The translations under genes were made by a program, and so were the position numbers. The notes under the pieces are model-generated. The model searched no databases. It was not told the DNA's origin and worked only from the letters and a program-made list of their open reading frames with translations. A stretch of 33,790 nucleotides of DNA from Sulfurimonas sp. (GTDB lineage: Bacteria; Campylobacterota; Campylobacteria; Campylobacterales; Sulfurimonadaceae). Of this stretch, positions 16,995-25,663 are shown in pieces (within the stretch, counting starts at the first letter, position 1; every line of letters begins with the position of its first letter). The DNA lies in NCBI GenBank assembly GCA_021648465.1, contig JAKISR010000021.1, positions 1 through 33,790 on the forward strand. Reading direction: 5' to 3'.

Positions 16995-17609
16995 TTAATA
17001 TGCTAGAGGTGTTTTTTTAACACGCTCTTCTTCATGTGGTGTTATAGCACCAAAACCTTCAAACTCTGACTGTGTTCCAGCTTTCATCTTATCTAGTGGT
17101 GTTAACATATCTTCATACATTACAAAATGCTCCCTTTGATCACTTGCATTTTCATACTCGCCACCGTGAACAATTGCAAGTTCTGGACAAACTTCAGCAC
17201 AGTAACCACAAAAGATACAACGACCTAAGTTAATGCTATATTCGCTAACTTCTTTACGAGAATTTTCATCAATTTTTGTATCAATTCTAATGCAATTTGA
17301 TATACAAATCTTCTCACAAAGACCACAACCTATACATCTTTCAGTATCTGATTCCCAAAGTCTTTTCATCTCATGCACTGCACGATATCTCGGTCCTATT
17401 GGCATTTTTTCTTCTGGATATTTAACTGTGTGAGTATTAAATTTAAACATCTCACGTAAAACCACCCATAAACCTACAAGTAACTCTAATTTAAAAGTTC
17501 TATCCAGAGCGCATTTGAATTTACCCCAGTCTGTTGTAGGATAATCAGCTATATCTACTTTAAAGTAATCGTTAGATATATTTCTATCATTAAATTGTTC
17601 ATTTTTCAT
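16995..17609 (-). CDS. nuoI: NuoI, 8Fe ferredoxin-type subunit of complex I
   Basis: A 204-residue peripheral-arm subunit carrying clusters N6a and N6b, which pass electrons from NuoG toward NuoB. Two CxxCxxCxxxC motifs are seen: Cys92/95/98/102 (CIGCGLCEKIC) and Cys131/134/137/141 (CIFCGYCAEVCPE). The following AIVHGGEYENASDQREHFV block is family-typical. The first motif lacks the usual Pro after its last Cys. An N-terminal segment at about 38-55 contacts the membrane. It starts two bases after the nuoH stop. Confidence 0.96.
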   Translation of the reverse strand: MKNEQFNDRNISNDYFKVDIADYPTTDWGKFKCALDRTFKLELLVGLWVVLREMFKFNTHTVKYPEEKMPIGPRYRAVHEMKRLWESDTERCIGCGLCEKICISNCIRIDTKIDENSRKEVSEYSINLGRCIFCGYCAEVCPELAIVHGGEYENASDQREHFVMYEDMLTPLDKMKAGTQSEFEGFGAITPHEEERVKKTPLAY

Positions 17610-17611
17610 AA

Positions 17612-18598
17612 CTATCCCTCCATTATCACTACACCAGTGATTATTATATTAATCACGGCTATTGGCATTAGAACTTTCCAACATAACCACATAAGTTGGT
17701 CTGGTCTTACATCTGGCCATGCTGCTCTTGCCCACAAGAAACAAAAGAAGAAAAATGCCACTTTACCTAAAAATAAAAATGCACCTATTACACTACCATC
17801 TCCAAAACCACCTAAGAAAAGTAATGAGATTACAAAAGAGATAAAGAACATGTTTGCGTACTCACCAATATAAAAAAGTCCCCATCTCATACCAGAATAC
17901 TCGGTACCAAAACCATCAATAATCTCATGGTCATTTGCAATAAGATGAAATGGAGTACGGCCAGTCTCTGCAAATGCAGCTATCCAAAACATCAAAAATG
18001 CTACAGGTTGGGATAATATTATCCAACCATTTTCTATTTGGTAATTATTAAAGTCTATTAACGATAAAGAGCCAACCAACATAATTGGAGCAAGTATTGA
18101 CAACCCTGCTACAACTTCATAGGAGATAAATACAACAGCACTTCTTGCAGCTGAAAGTAATGAAAACTTATTTGCAGATGCCATACCACCAAGAAGTGGA
18201 CCGTAAAGACCAATACCCATAACTCCTAAAATATATAAAATACCTATATTGATATCTGCAATTATTGGATGAACTTCATATCCAAAGAGTGTAAAAGATG
18301 GTAAAAAAGGAATTGCAGCAGCAGCTATAAATGCAGTAGAAACTGTAATAACTGGTGCTATTTTAAATATAGGACTAACTACATTAGTTGGGATAATATC
18401 TTCTTTTGTAAAAAGTTTTATTGCATCAGCTCCAAACTGTAACATTCCATAAGGACCAACATTCATTGGTCCAAGTCTTCTTTGCATAAACGCAAGAACT
18501 TTTCTTTCAAAATATGTACCAATACCAGCAAGAGCTGAAAATACAAGTAAAATTACAACTATTTTAATAACAGTTTCAATTAAATATGCTGTTTCCAT
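17612..18598 (-). CDS. nuoH: NuoH, quinone-site membrane subunit of complex I
   Basis: A 328-residue subunit with eight helices linking the quinone tunnel to the proton pumps. Conserved blocks are ERKVLAFMQRRLGPMNVGPYG, LQFGADAIKLFTKED and TEYSGMRWGLFYIGEYANMF. The acidic loop after AETGRTPF differs from the common form: where E. coli has PFDQPEAEQEL, this protein has PFHLIANDHEI (residues 216-226), so one Asp is His218 and one Glu is Ala221. Glu225 is kept. This may be a lineage form that tunes the quinone chamber for menaquinone. It starts four bases after the preceding nuoG stop. Confidence 0.95.
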   Translation of the reverse strand: METAYLIETVIKIVVILLVFSALAGIGTYFERKVLAFMQRRLGPMNVGPYGMLQFGADAIKLFTKEDIIPTNVVSPIFKIAPVITVSTAFIAAAAIPFLPSFTLFGYEVHPIIADINIGILYILGVMGIGLYGPLLGGMASANKFSLLSAARSAVVFISYEVVAGLSILAPIMLVGSLSLIDFNNYQIENGWIILSQPVAFLMFWIAAFAETGRTPFHLIANDHEIIDGFGTEYSGMRWGLFYIGEYANMFFISFVISLLFLGGFGDGSVIGAFLFLGKVAFFFFCFLWARAAWPDVRPDQLMWLCWKVLMPIAVINIIITGVVIMEG

Positions 18599-18601
18599 AT
18601 A

Positions 18602-21097
18602 TTACACCTTTTGTATCGAAGCTGTTGTAAAGCGATATGAGCTAAACAATGCTTCTGAATTTATTTTAAAATCAAATGTTGGAAGAAGTATGATATCTCC
18701 AAGAATTTTATTATCACTTACGATATTAGCAACAAGTTCGCCATTTTGGCTTTTCACTCTCACACTATCTCCTTCATTAAAATCAGATTTACTTAAAAAT
18801 TCTTCACTCATATAAACACCACTAATTTCATCTAAATTAGTTGTTTTATTTGTAAAATCACTAAATTGTCTTACTGGATTTGCTAAATAAATCAAAGTAC
18901 CACTTAAAATTGTATCATCAAACTTATCTACTGACTCATCGCCATTTACATTTACGCTTATATTATTTAAAACATACCCGCGATGTTCACTACCATCATT
19001 ATCATAATGATTTGGTAAATCATCAAAATTCTTAGCTTCAAAGCCAGATTCTAATGGAAGTTGCACTGTATAATCGATTGTATTTTTAGCCTTAAGTCCA
19101 AAAGCATTTGCTATATCATTAAGCTCATAACCTTTATAACCAATAGCAGCATTTGTAGGGTTTACTCTTTTATTTATACTAGTTAAAGTTCCTTCTTGCT
19201 GATTAATTGCAGGCATATCTAAATCGCATTCGCTCCCATTACCTAAAGCAGATAAAGTAAAGTCACCATTAGTGTTATATCCAACTGTAAAAGAACCTTT
19301 TTCATCATCAAGCTCACAAATTAGTGCAACACCAAGTGAGTTTGTAAGTGTTGGTATCATAGTGATTTCAAATTCACTATATTTTTCAATTAGTCCAAGC
19401 AAGCGAGCAAGATTTTTAGAGTTTGGATGAGTATATAAATCTGGTCCTGCTATTAGTGCAAAAGTATCTTTCTTTTTAAGATTTTTCTCTAGTGCTTCCA
19501 TAAAATTATCAGCAACACCTAAAATACTTAAAAGAGCGTTATCATCTACAACTACCTCTTTAGATACTTTTTTAGGAACTATTTTAGATTTTTCTACCTC
19601 AATTTCTTCTTCTTCACCAGTCTCTTCATTAACTTTCATCTCTTTAACCATCTCGATTACTTTTTCTTTAATGGTTTCAGTTACAGTTATAGTTTTTTCT
19701 GAGTGAAAAGATGCTAAATACTCAACGACATCTGATGGAAGTTTTTCTTTATCTCCAAACAGATCAAGAATAAGATAAAGAGCTGCCTCTTCTTGAAGTG
19801 GTGCATGTTGTATCGTTATAATGCTCTTAGCAAGATTTTCAATAATGGGATCTTTTACAGGATGAAAATATAATCCTGCACCTTTGTTTACTGTCATTGA
19901 GTTATTTAGTGAATATCTTGCATTTGGATTATCACTTTTTATAGCTGTTCCAACTGAGATAACAAAGTTTGAATTATGAGTATTTTGTAAATTATTACCA
20001 TAAAGTTTAGTTCCACTTATCTCACTATAATCATTTAAAAAAGTTTGAAATGCTTTTGCTTCGGTATTTACAAGTTTAAGTCCTAACTCAATTTTGAGTT
20101 TTTGAAGGATTAAAGCTTCTTCATTTGTAATAGTTGAAGTAAACTCTATAGTATCAGCTTTTTTAAATGCAGCTATAGCATTTGCAAATGCAACTTCATC
20201 TTTACTTTGTACTTCATTTTGATAATCAAATCCATATCTACCAGCACCACAAAGAGATACATAACTCCACTCGTTCATAACACGATATATTTTTTCACTT
20301 GTGTCAGAAATACTTGTATGTTTAACATCATAAGAGATTTGACATCCAGCTGAACAGTGTCCACATGTTGCAGGAATTTGAGTAAGTTCCCATGCATTCG
20401 TTTTATAAATAAAGTGAGTATCAACCAAAGCTCCAACAGGACAAACCGCCGCACATTCTCCACAAGATGTACAATCAAGCATCTCTTCGCCACTTGTTAA
20501 GCCAATAACTGATTTATTTAATTTATTCCACATTGCGTAAGCATCTTTTGGCATACTTGCTTTATAATCAGGATCAAGTGCTTCTGCGCCTCTTGGAATA
20601 GTTTTTAAAGAGTTATCACCAATCATATCTTTACAAGCAGTTACACATCTTTCACAAACTATACATAGACCCGGGTTATAGTGTAAATGACCCCAATCTA
20701 TATCTTCTCTATTTACATCAGGTACTGCGTAATTTTGAGAATCAATTGCTAAGTCCAGTGTATAGTTTTGAAGTTCACACTCTCCTGATTGATCACAAAC
20801 ACCACATTGAAGAGGATGATTTACATCATATACTTCCATAATAGCACGACGCTCTTTTTCAATATTTTGGGTTGAAGTTGTAACTTGCATACCATCTTTA
20901 CTTTTAGCATTACAAGAATAAACCTGCTTTCCATCTGCCTCAACAAGACATATACGACAAGCTAATGTTGGACTACACCTTGTTAAATAACAAATTGCCG
21001 GTATATAGATATCATTAGCACGAGCAGCATTAAGTATGTACTCACCCTCTTGCGTCTCTATATCTTTACCATCAATATTTATAGTAATTTTACTCAT
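18602..21097 (-). CDS. nuoG: NuoG, second copy, with charged insertion
   Basis: An 831-residue iron-sulfur subunit of the complex I peripheral arm. The ligand sets are visible: 2Fe-2S Cys36/47/50/62; N5-type His94/Cys98/101/107 (HPLQCGVCDQSGEC); Cys145/148/151 with 155; Cys209/212/215 with 219; and the N7-type set Cys245/248/252/283 opening the molybdopterin-oxidoreductase-like domain. Unlike its neighbour, it has about 50 highly charged residues at roughly 469-518 (TVTETIKEKVIEMVKEMK, then EETGEEEEIEVEK), rich in Val, Glu and Lys. Its ATG overlaps the stop of the first nuoG by four bases. A paired NuoG is known in some Campylobacterota. The division of labour is unknown, but both copies keep all ligands, so neither looks degenerate. 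Confidence 0.9.
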   Translation of the reverse strand: MSKITINIDGKDIETQEGEYILNAARANDIYIPAICYLTRCSPTLACRICLVEADGKQVYSCNAKSKDGMQVTTSTQNIEKERRAIMEVYDVNHPLQCGVCDQSGECELQNYTLDLAIDSQNYAVPDVNREDIDWGHLHYNPGLCIVCERCVTACKDMIGDNSLKTIPRGAEALDPDYKASMPKDAYAMWNKLNKSVIGLTSGEEMLDCTSCGECAAVCPVGALVDTHFIYKTNAWELTQIPATCGHCSAGCQISYDVKHTSISDTSEKIYRVMNEWSYVSLCGAGRYGFDYQNEVQSKDEVAFANAIAAFKKADTIEFTSTITNEEALILQKLKIELGLKLVNTEAKAFQTFLNDYSEISGTKLYGNNLQNTHNSNFVISVGTAIKSDNPNARYSLNNSMTVNKGAGLYFHPVKDPIIENLAKSIITIQHAPLQEEAALYLILDLFGDKEKLPSDVVEYLASFHSEKTITVTETIKEKVIEMVKEMKVNEETGEEEEIEVEKSKIVPKKVSKEVVVDDNALLSILGVADNFMEALEKNLKKKDTFALIAGPDLYTHPNSKNLARLLGLIEKYSEFEITMIPTLTNSLGVALICELDDEKGSFTVGYNTNGDFTLSALGNGSECDLDMPAINQQEGTLTSINKRVNPTNAAIGYKGYELNDIANAFGLKAKNTIDYTVQLPLESGFEAKNFDDLPNHYDNDGSEHRGYVLNNISVNVNGDESVDKFDDTILSGTLIYLANPVRQFSDFTNKTTNLDEISGVYMSEEFLSKSDFNEGDSVRVKSQNGELVANIVSDNKILGDIILLPTFDFKINSEALFSSYRFTTASIQKV

Positions 21098-23331
21098 TGG
21101 ACTACTCTCACTATTTTGGATTTATCAAATCTATATCTGTTAGCATCTATCCCTATATCATATGTTGGATTTAATGCTATTGTTCCTTTAAGTTCACTAT
21201 CTAATTTAAACTCTCTTTGAATTTTAATATTACCAAATGATAATTCAATCATATCACCGTCTGAGATTCTTGCTGCTACACAAAATTGAGCTGAGCCTCT
21301 TAAAAAATTATCCTTTTCTAATTGCTTAGTTTCATTTGTATGCGCATTAAATTGAAGAACTGGGTCACAATGGTAAACAATTGTTCCATTATACTCAGGA
21401 AGATCGTCTAATTTATCAAGTTTACCATTAGCCTCACAAACAACTTCATCAAGAATATAGCCACGAATATCTTCACCCATTTTTGCTAAATAATTTTCTA
21501 AATCATCAAATAATACTGATTTAAAACCTGTATCTTGATTTAACTCTTTAGTGTAATCAATAGTGTTGTCTTTCTTGATTCCCAAAGCATTTGCAATATT
21601 GTTTAATGTATATCCATTAAATTTAAGAGCAACATTAGTTGGAAGAACTCTGTTGTCTATATTTACAACACTTCCCTCTTGTTGGTTAAGTGCTGGCACA
21701 GCTAGGTCTGATCCCTCTAAAGAAGAGATTACAAATGAACCATTAGCGTTATATCCAACAACATTTTCTAAATCTTCATCTTTATCAAGAGTATTAATAA
21801 GTGAGACTCCAAGTGTATTTATTTCACGAGGAACAATTACTACGCAGAAGTTACTATATTTTTCAATTAGTGCAGCTAATTTTGCTATATTTGCTGAACA
21901 CTCATGGGCAATAACATCATTACCAATAATGAGTACACGATTTTTACTTCTAGCGAATGATTTCATCATATCTTCTAATTCTTCATCACCAATATTTGTC
22001 TCAGCATAAATATAACCTAAGTCTAAATCATCAAAAAAAGCCTTCTCACTTTCATCTAAATCAGCATCTGCTAAAATAGCATGAGCTAAAACGGCCATAA
22101 CACCCTCTTCTGTTCCCACTTCATACTTCATAAACTGTGTTATAACATTTTGCATTAAAACATCTTCCATAGGATGAGCATAAACTATTTTTGCTCCATT
22201 ATGTCTAGCAGCGGTTGTTAAAGCATATCTTACACCTGGATTATCAGTTGCTATTCTACTTCCAATAATTATGGCAGCATCAGCTTGTTTAATTGCTTCA
22301 AGTGAACCACTATGGTGGAGTTTCCCGCTAACAGAGCTATATGCTTTCATAAACTCTGCAAATTTTCTTGCATCATCATTAAAAAGTTTAATACCTAATC
22401 TATCTTTTATTAATTCTAATATATGAGCTTCTTCATTTGTAATAATTGAAGAAAATCTAATTGCCTCAGCATTTTTAATAGAAGAAATTGCTTTATCAAA
22501 AGCGTCACTGTTTTTAGGTGCGCTATTATCAAAGTCATAACCAAAGCGACCAGCACCACAAAGTGATGAAAATTCAAAATTATTTTTTACTCTATAAATT
22601 TCATCCATACCATTTACCCCTGTGTGTTTAGTTTCGTACTCTAGTGGACATCCAGCTGAACAGTGAGCACATGTTGCAGGAACACGACTTAATTCCCAAG
22701 CATTTGCACTATACTCAAAATCGGAACTAACTAGTGCTCCAACTGGGCAAACTGCAATACATTCTCCACAAAATGTACAATCAAGATAATCAGCATCTTT
22801 TGGAACGATTATTGAAGAATATCCACCAACTTTTATTTCAATAGCATCATCACCAATATTTTCATTACAAACATGTACACATTTTTCACAAAGTATACAA
22901 AGAGATGGGTTATAATTAATAAGTCCCCAATTTTGTCTATCTCTTGATATATCACGTGTTGAAAAATTTTGTTTTTCTATATTAAATTCTAAAGTTTTAT
23001 TTTGTAAATCACACTCTCCAGATTTATCACAAACACCACACTCTAATGGATGATTAACATCATAGAGCTTCATAATATTTACTCTTTCATTCTCTAGTGC
23101 TACTGAGTTTGTTGTTATTTCAGCACCTTCAACTGCAGGAGTATTACAACTTAAAATAAAACCATCAACACCTTGGACTTCAACAACACACATACGACAT
23201 GATCCACATGGAGTAGTTTTTGAGATATAACACATAGTAGGAATATAAATATCATTTCTACGAGCAGCTGTTAAAATTGTTTCACCCTTGTTGGCTTCTA
23301 AGGAGATACCATTAATTTTAAAATTAATCAT
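21094..23331 (-). CDS. nuoG: NuoG, first copy
   Basis: A 745-residue complex I subunit. All cluster ligands are present: 2Fe-2S Cys34/45/48/62, the classical spacing, plus an extra Cys42 (TTPCGSCRMC); His94/Cys98/101/107 (HPLECGVCDKSGEC); Cys145/148/151/155; Cys185/188/191/195; and the N7-type Cys221/224/228/258 (CAHCSAGC, SLCGAGRFGYD). The C-terminal half is the molybdopterin-type fold without an evident cofactor site (LNQQEGSVVNIDNRVLP, typical of NuoG). The N7 set is the one E. coli keeps and many other bacteria lack. It starts 15 bases after the NuoF/GltD-like gene. Because it is nearest to the input module in gene order, it may be the copy in the canonical position; this is inference. 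Confidence 0.93.
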   Translation of the reverse strand: MINFKINGISLEANKGETILTAARRNDIYIPTMCYISKTTPCGSCRMCVVEVQGVDGFILSCNTPAVEGAEITTNSVALENERVNIMKLYDVNHPLECGVCDKSGECDLQNKTLEFNIEKQNFSTRDISRDRQNWGLINYNPSLCILCEKCVHVCNENIGDDAIEIKVGGYSSIIVPKDADYLDCTFCGECIAVCPVGALVSSDFEYSANAWELSRVPATCAHCSAGCPLEYETKHTGVNGMDEIYRVKNNFEFSSLCGAGRFGYDFDNSAPKNSDAFDKAISSIKNAEAIRFSSIITNEEAHILELIKDRLGIKLFNDDARKFAEFMKAYSSVSGKLHHSGSLEAIKQADAAIIIGSRIATDNPGVRYALTTAARHNGAKIVYAHPMEDVLMQNVITQFMKYEVGTEEGVMAVLAHAILADADLDESEKAFFDDLDLGYIYAETNIGDEELEDMMKSFARSKNRVLIIGNDVIAHECSANIAKLAALIEKYSNFCVVIVPREINTLGVSLINTLDKDEDLENVVGYNANGSFVISSLEGSDLAVPALNQQEGSVVNIDNRVLPTNVALKFNGYTLNNIANALGIKKDNTIDYTKELNQDTGFKSVLFDDLENYLAKMGEDIRGYILDEVVCEANGKLDKLDDLPEYNGTIVYHCDPVLQFNAHTNETKQLEKDNFLRGSAQFCVAARISDGDMIELSFGNIKIQREFKLDSELKGTIALNPTYDIGIDANRYRFDKSKIVRVVQ

Positions 23332-23346
23332 CTTTGCCTCCCACTT

Positions 23347-25341
23347 TTAAGTTGCTACCATAGCAATATAATAACAACGCATACAGCGTTCAGCTTCACT
23401 CATAGCTTCTTCTTGAGTAAAACCTAAATTAACTTCTTTATTGTTAGTTTTACGAATATCAACATCAATAACTTCACTATGTTGTCTTAATACACCTGGC
23501 ATCCAACCAGTAATTTTTTCTTTTTTATTATAAACTTTTAATTTTTTAAGATGATCTTCCATAATTTCATCATCACTTAAAGTTATTTCTCCTGTATGAA
23601 TATATCTACTCATAACAGAAGCCGCACGTCTAGCTTGTCCAACTGCATTAACAATTGTCATAGGACCATATTCACAATCTCCAGCAGCAAAGATACCTTT
23701 TCTTGATGTCATATAGTCTTTACCATTTGTTTGAATGGTTCCCCAAGATGTCATATCAAGCTCCCACTCTTGGGGTAAAAGCTTTAAATCAGCTGACTGA
23801 GAAACTGCTGGAATCAAATAATCGACTTCCATATTAAAACCAGCTCCTTCAATAAGAACTAATTTCGCACGACCACCATCAGGATCAGGTACAAGTTCAA
23901 ACATATCAAAATCAAGTGACTTAATAACACCATCTTCATCAATAATCTTATTAACAGCAGAGTGAAAAATAAACTCTACTCCCTCTTCTACAGCTTCATG
24001 ATACTCTTCGTAGGTAGTATTACGAATAATTGTTTTCTCATCACGACGATAAATCATAATCACTTTTTTAGCACCCGCACGGATAGAACAACGAACAACA
24101 TCCATAGATGTAAATCCACCACCAACACAAACAACTGTTTTGCCTGTTAAATCAACAGGTGAACCAATTCCGTACTTATCCCAAAGATTAATTTGATCAA
24201 GCATCTCAATAGAAGACCAATAACCATCTAGTTCAGGATTTTCATTATCACAACGAACTTTTTTACTTATTCTAGTTCCTGTTGCAACCATAACGGCGTC
24301 ATATTCTTCTTCAAATTTTCTCATATCATCAGGTTTGACTTTAAAATTAATTATAAAATTAACACCCATATCTTTAACACATTCTATATCTTGGTTATAT
24401 TTATCAATAGGCATTCTATATTCTGGAACACCGACTGCAACTTCACCACCAAGAACTGGAAGTTCTTCATAAACATCAATTTCAACACCATCAGCAGCTA
24501 AATAATAAGCAGCAGTTAAACCAGCAGGACCAGCACCAATTATTGCAACTCTTTTTCCATTACTAGGTTTTTTCTCCTTAGGGTGAAAAAAATCAAATTT
24601 ATGGTCAGTTTCCCAATCAGCACCCAGTCTCTTAAGTGACATAATTGATATAGGTTCATCAAGGTTTGAACGACGACAAGCATCTTCACATGGATGAGGA
24701 CAAACACGACCACAAACATGAGCTAATGGCATTGTTTGGCGAGTTGCTTTAAGAGAATTGTCCATTCTTAAGTCTCTAACACCCTCTATATATCCAGGAA
24801 TATCAACATCAGCTGGACATGCATCAGAGCATGGGGATGTTATTTTTGCGATATAGCCAATCTCATCATCATAATGTTTAGATTTTTTTTGTTCGTTTAT
24901 ACACTCCATAAAAGTGTCTTCAAAATATGTCATTAAGTCTAATATAGGATTTGGAACTGTTTTTCCAATCTCACATTTTGAAGTGACTTTCATACTCTTG
25001 CCAATCTCTTTTAAATGATCCATATCTGCGATAGAGCCTTCACCACGAGCAATTTTATCTAGCTGATCATATAAAATTTGTCCGCCCCATCTACCAGGTG
25101 CACATCTTCCACATGCTTCAGAATACTCCTGATACTGAGCAGCATACTCCATAGCTAAGCGAATAACATCTACATTTTTATCAAATAGAGCAACGCCATC
25201 CCAACCAATAAAGGCTTTGGAATCACGATGATCATCATACTGTGCTGGTAGATTATATGCTGATTCTTCCCACTCATCTTCTGGTTTGCTGATATTATTT
25301 ATCAGCTCACCATTCCAAGTAGAAAAATATACTTTACTCAA
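23347..25341 (-). CDS. NuoF-like cluster domain fused to a GltD-like FAD/NAD(P) oxidoreductase
   Basis: A 664-residue protein where nuoF would stand. Residues 45-145 resemble only the C-terminal N3-cluster domain of NuoF (EACGRCAPGRWGG...SKCEIGK), with Cys77, Cys80 and Cys123 kept, but the third ligand of the usual CxxCxxC is Gly83. The NuoF FMN/NADH domain is absent. Residues 165-245 are the two-cluster N-terminal domain of GltD/dihydropyrimidine dehydrogenase (Cys171/175 and Cys210/214/218/222). Then come FAD-binding IIGAGPAGLTAA (about 267-278) and a second dinucleotide fold, VVCVGGGFTSMDVVR, followed by YRRDE, whose Arg residues suggest NADPH. FAAGDCEYGPMTIVNAVGQ completes the FAD site. 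The tail holds CMRC at 653-656. It probably feeds electrons from NAD(P)H or ferredoxin into NuoG, or takes them out in reverse. It is encoded directly between the NuoE-like gene and nuoG. Confidence 0.85.
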   Translation of the reverse strand: MSKVYFSTWNGELINNISKPEDEWEESAYNLPAQYDDHRDSKAFIGWDGVALFDKNVDVIRLAMEYAAQYQEYSEACGRCAPGRWGGQILYDQLDKIARGEGSIADMDHLKEIGKSMKVTSKCEIGKTVPNPILDLMTYFEDTFMECINEQKKSKHYDDEIGYIAKITSPCSDACPADVDIPGYIEGVRDLRMDNSLKATRQTMPLAHVCGRVCPHPCEDACRRSNLDEPISIMSLKRLGADWETDHKFDFFHPKEKKPSNGKRVAIIGAGPAGLTAAYYLAADGVEIDVYEELPVLGGEVAVGVPEYRMPIDKYNQDIECVKDMGVNFIINFKVKPDDMRKFEEEYDAVMVATGTRISKKVRCDNENPELDGYWSSIEMLDQINLWDKYGIGSPVDLTGKTVVCVGGGFTSMDVVRCSIRAGAKKVIMIYRRDEKTIIRNTTYEEYHEAVEEGVEFIFHSAVNKIIDEDGVIKSLDFDMFELVPDPDGGRAKLVLIEGAGFNMEVDYLIPAVSQSADLKLLPQEWELDMTSWGTIQTNGKDYMTSRKGIFAAGDCEYGPMTIVNAVGQARRAASVMSRYIHTGEITLSDDEIMEDHLKKLKVYNKKEKITGWMPGVLRQHSEVIDVDIRKTNNKEVNLGFTQEEAMSEAERCMRCYYIAMVAT

Positions 25342-25350
25342 ATTGCATTC

Positions 25351-25572
25351 CTATTTTTTAGCTACGATAGTCCAATCGACTTCGTTAAATTTTAAAGAGT
25401 TCATTAGCTCATATCCACACTCTTTTACTAAATCAGCAGATCTTTGAATTGGAGTAAAATCTCCAATTTCAAATAAAAAGATTGCAACTTCATCAGCTTT
25501 ATGAGCTACTAAAATCTCTTTCATTCTAGGTTCAAACTCATTTTTTAATTTTCTTAAATCATATCTTTTCAT
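25351..25572 (-). CDS. small NuoE-position protein of Campylobacterota complex I
   Basis: A 73-residue protein, MKRYDLRKLKNEF to FNEVDWTIVAKK. It resembles the short protein that replaces NuoE in Helicobacter and Campylobacter nuo operons (HP1264, Cj1575c). It has one Cys and none of the four 2Fe-2S ligands of true NuoE, so it cannot carry the N1a cluster. The start at 25572 is chosen because AAGGAG lies seven bases upstream on the mRNA; a longer frame from 25608 would add 12 residues, lacks that site and overlaps the small ORF before it. Predicted fold is alpha/beta (VAIFLFEIGDF strand). It likely helps attach the input protein encoded ten bases downstream. Confidence 0.85.
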   Translation of the reverse strand: MKRYDLRKLKNEFEPRMKEILVAHKADEVAIFLFEIGDFTPIQRSADLVKECGYELMNSLKFNEVDWTIVAKK

Positions 25573-25663
25573 ATCTGTCTCCTTGAATCTGAACAAGTCC
25601 ATCTTCAATTCCTCTCACTAAAGTTTCATCTTCGATGAAAGAAAAATTATTAATTTTTTGCAT
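25559..25663 (-). CDS. 34-codon ORF between nuoD and the NuoE-like gene (putative)
   Basis: This ORF runs from an ATG at 25663 to a TGA at 25559. The ATG overlaps the nuoD stop by one base (TAATG), like the nuoM/nuoN junction, and the end overlaps the next start by 14 bases. A GAGG sits about ten bases upstream. The product begins MQKINNFSFIEDETLVRGIE and is acidic, with no Cys and no membrane segment. I do not recognise it. The junction makes translational coupling plausible, and without it the operon would have an unusual 90-base gap here. It may be a tiny subunit, a coupling leader for the NuoE-like gene, or chance. Confidence 0.4.
   Translation of the reverse strand: MQKINNFSFIEDETLVRGIEDGLVQIQGDRYEKI

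Noticed and set aside
20275..20493. Minus-strand ORF in another frame within the second nuoG
   Set aside because: It is entirely inside a well-supported coding region and has no family resemblance.
18602..23331. The two nuoG genes as a recent tandem duplication
   Set aside because: Their sequences are clearly diverged in length, loops and insertions, so the duplication is old or the copies came from different sources.
25573..25608. Longer start (MKMDLFRFKETD...) for the NuoE-like protein
   Set aside because: The strong AAGGAG site is just before the internal ATG at 25572, and the related proteins begin MKRYDLR.
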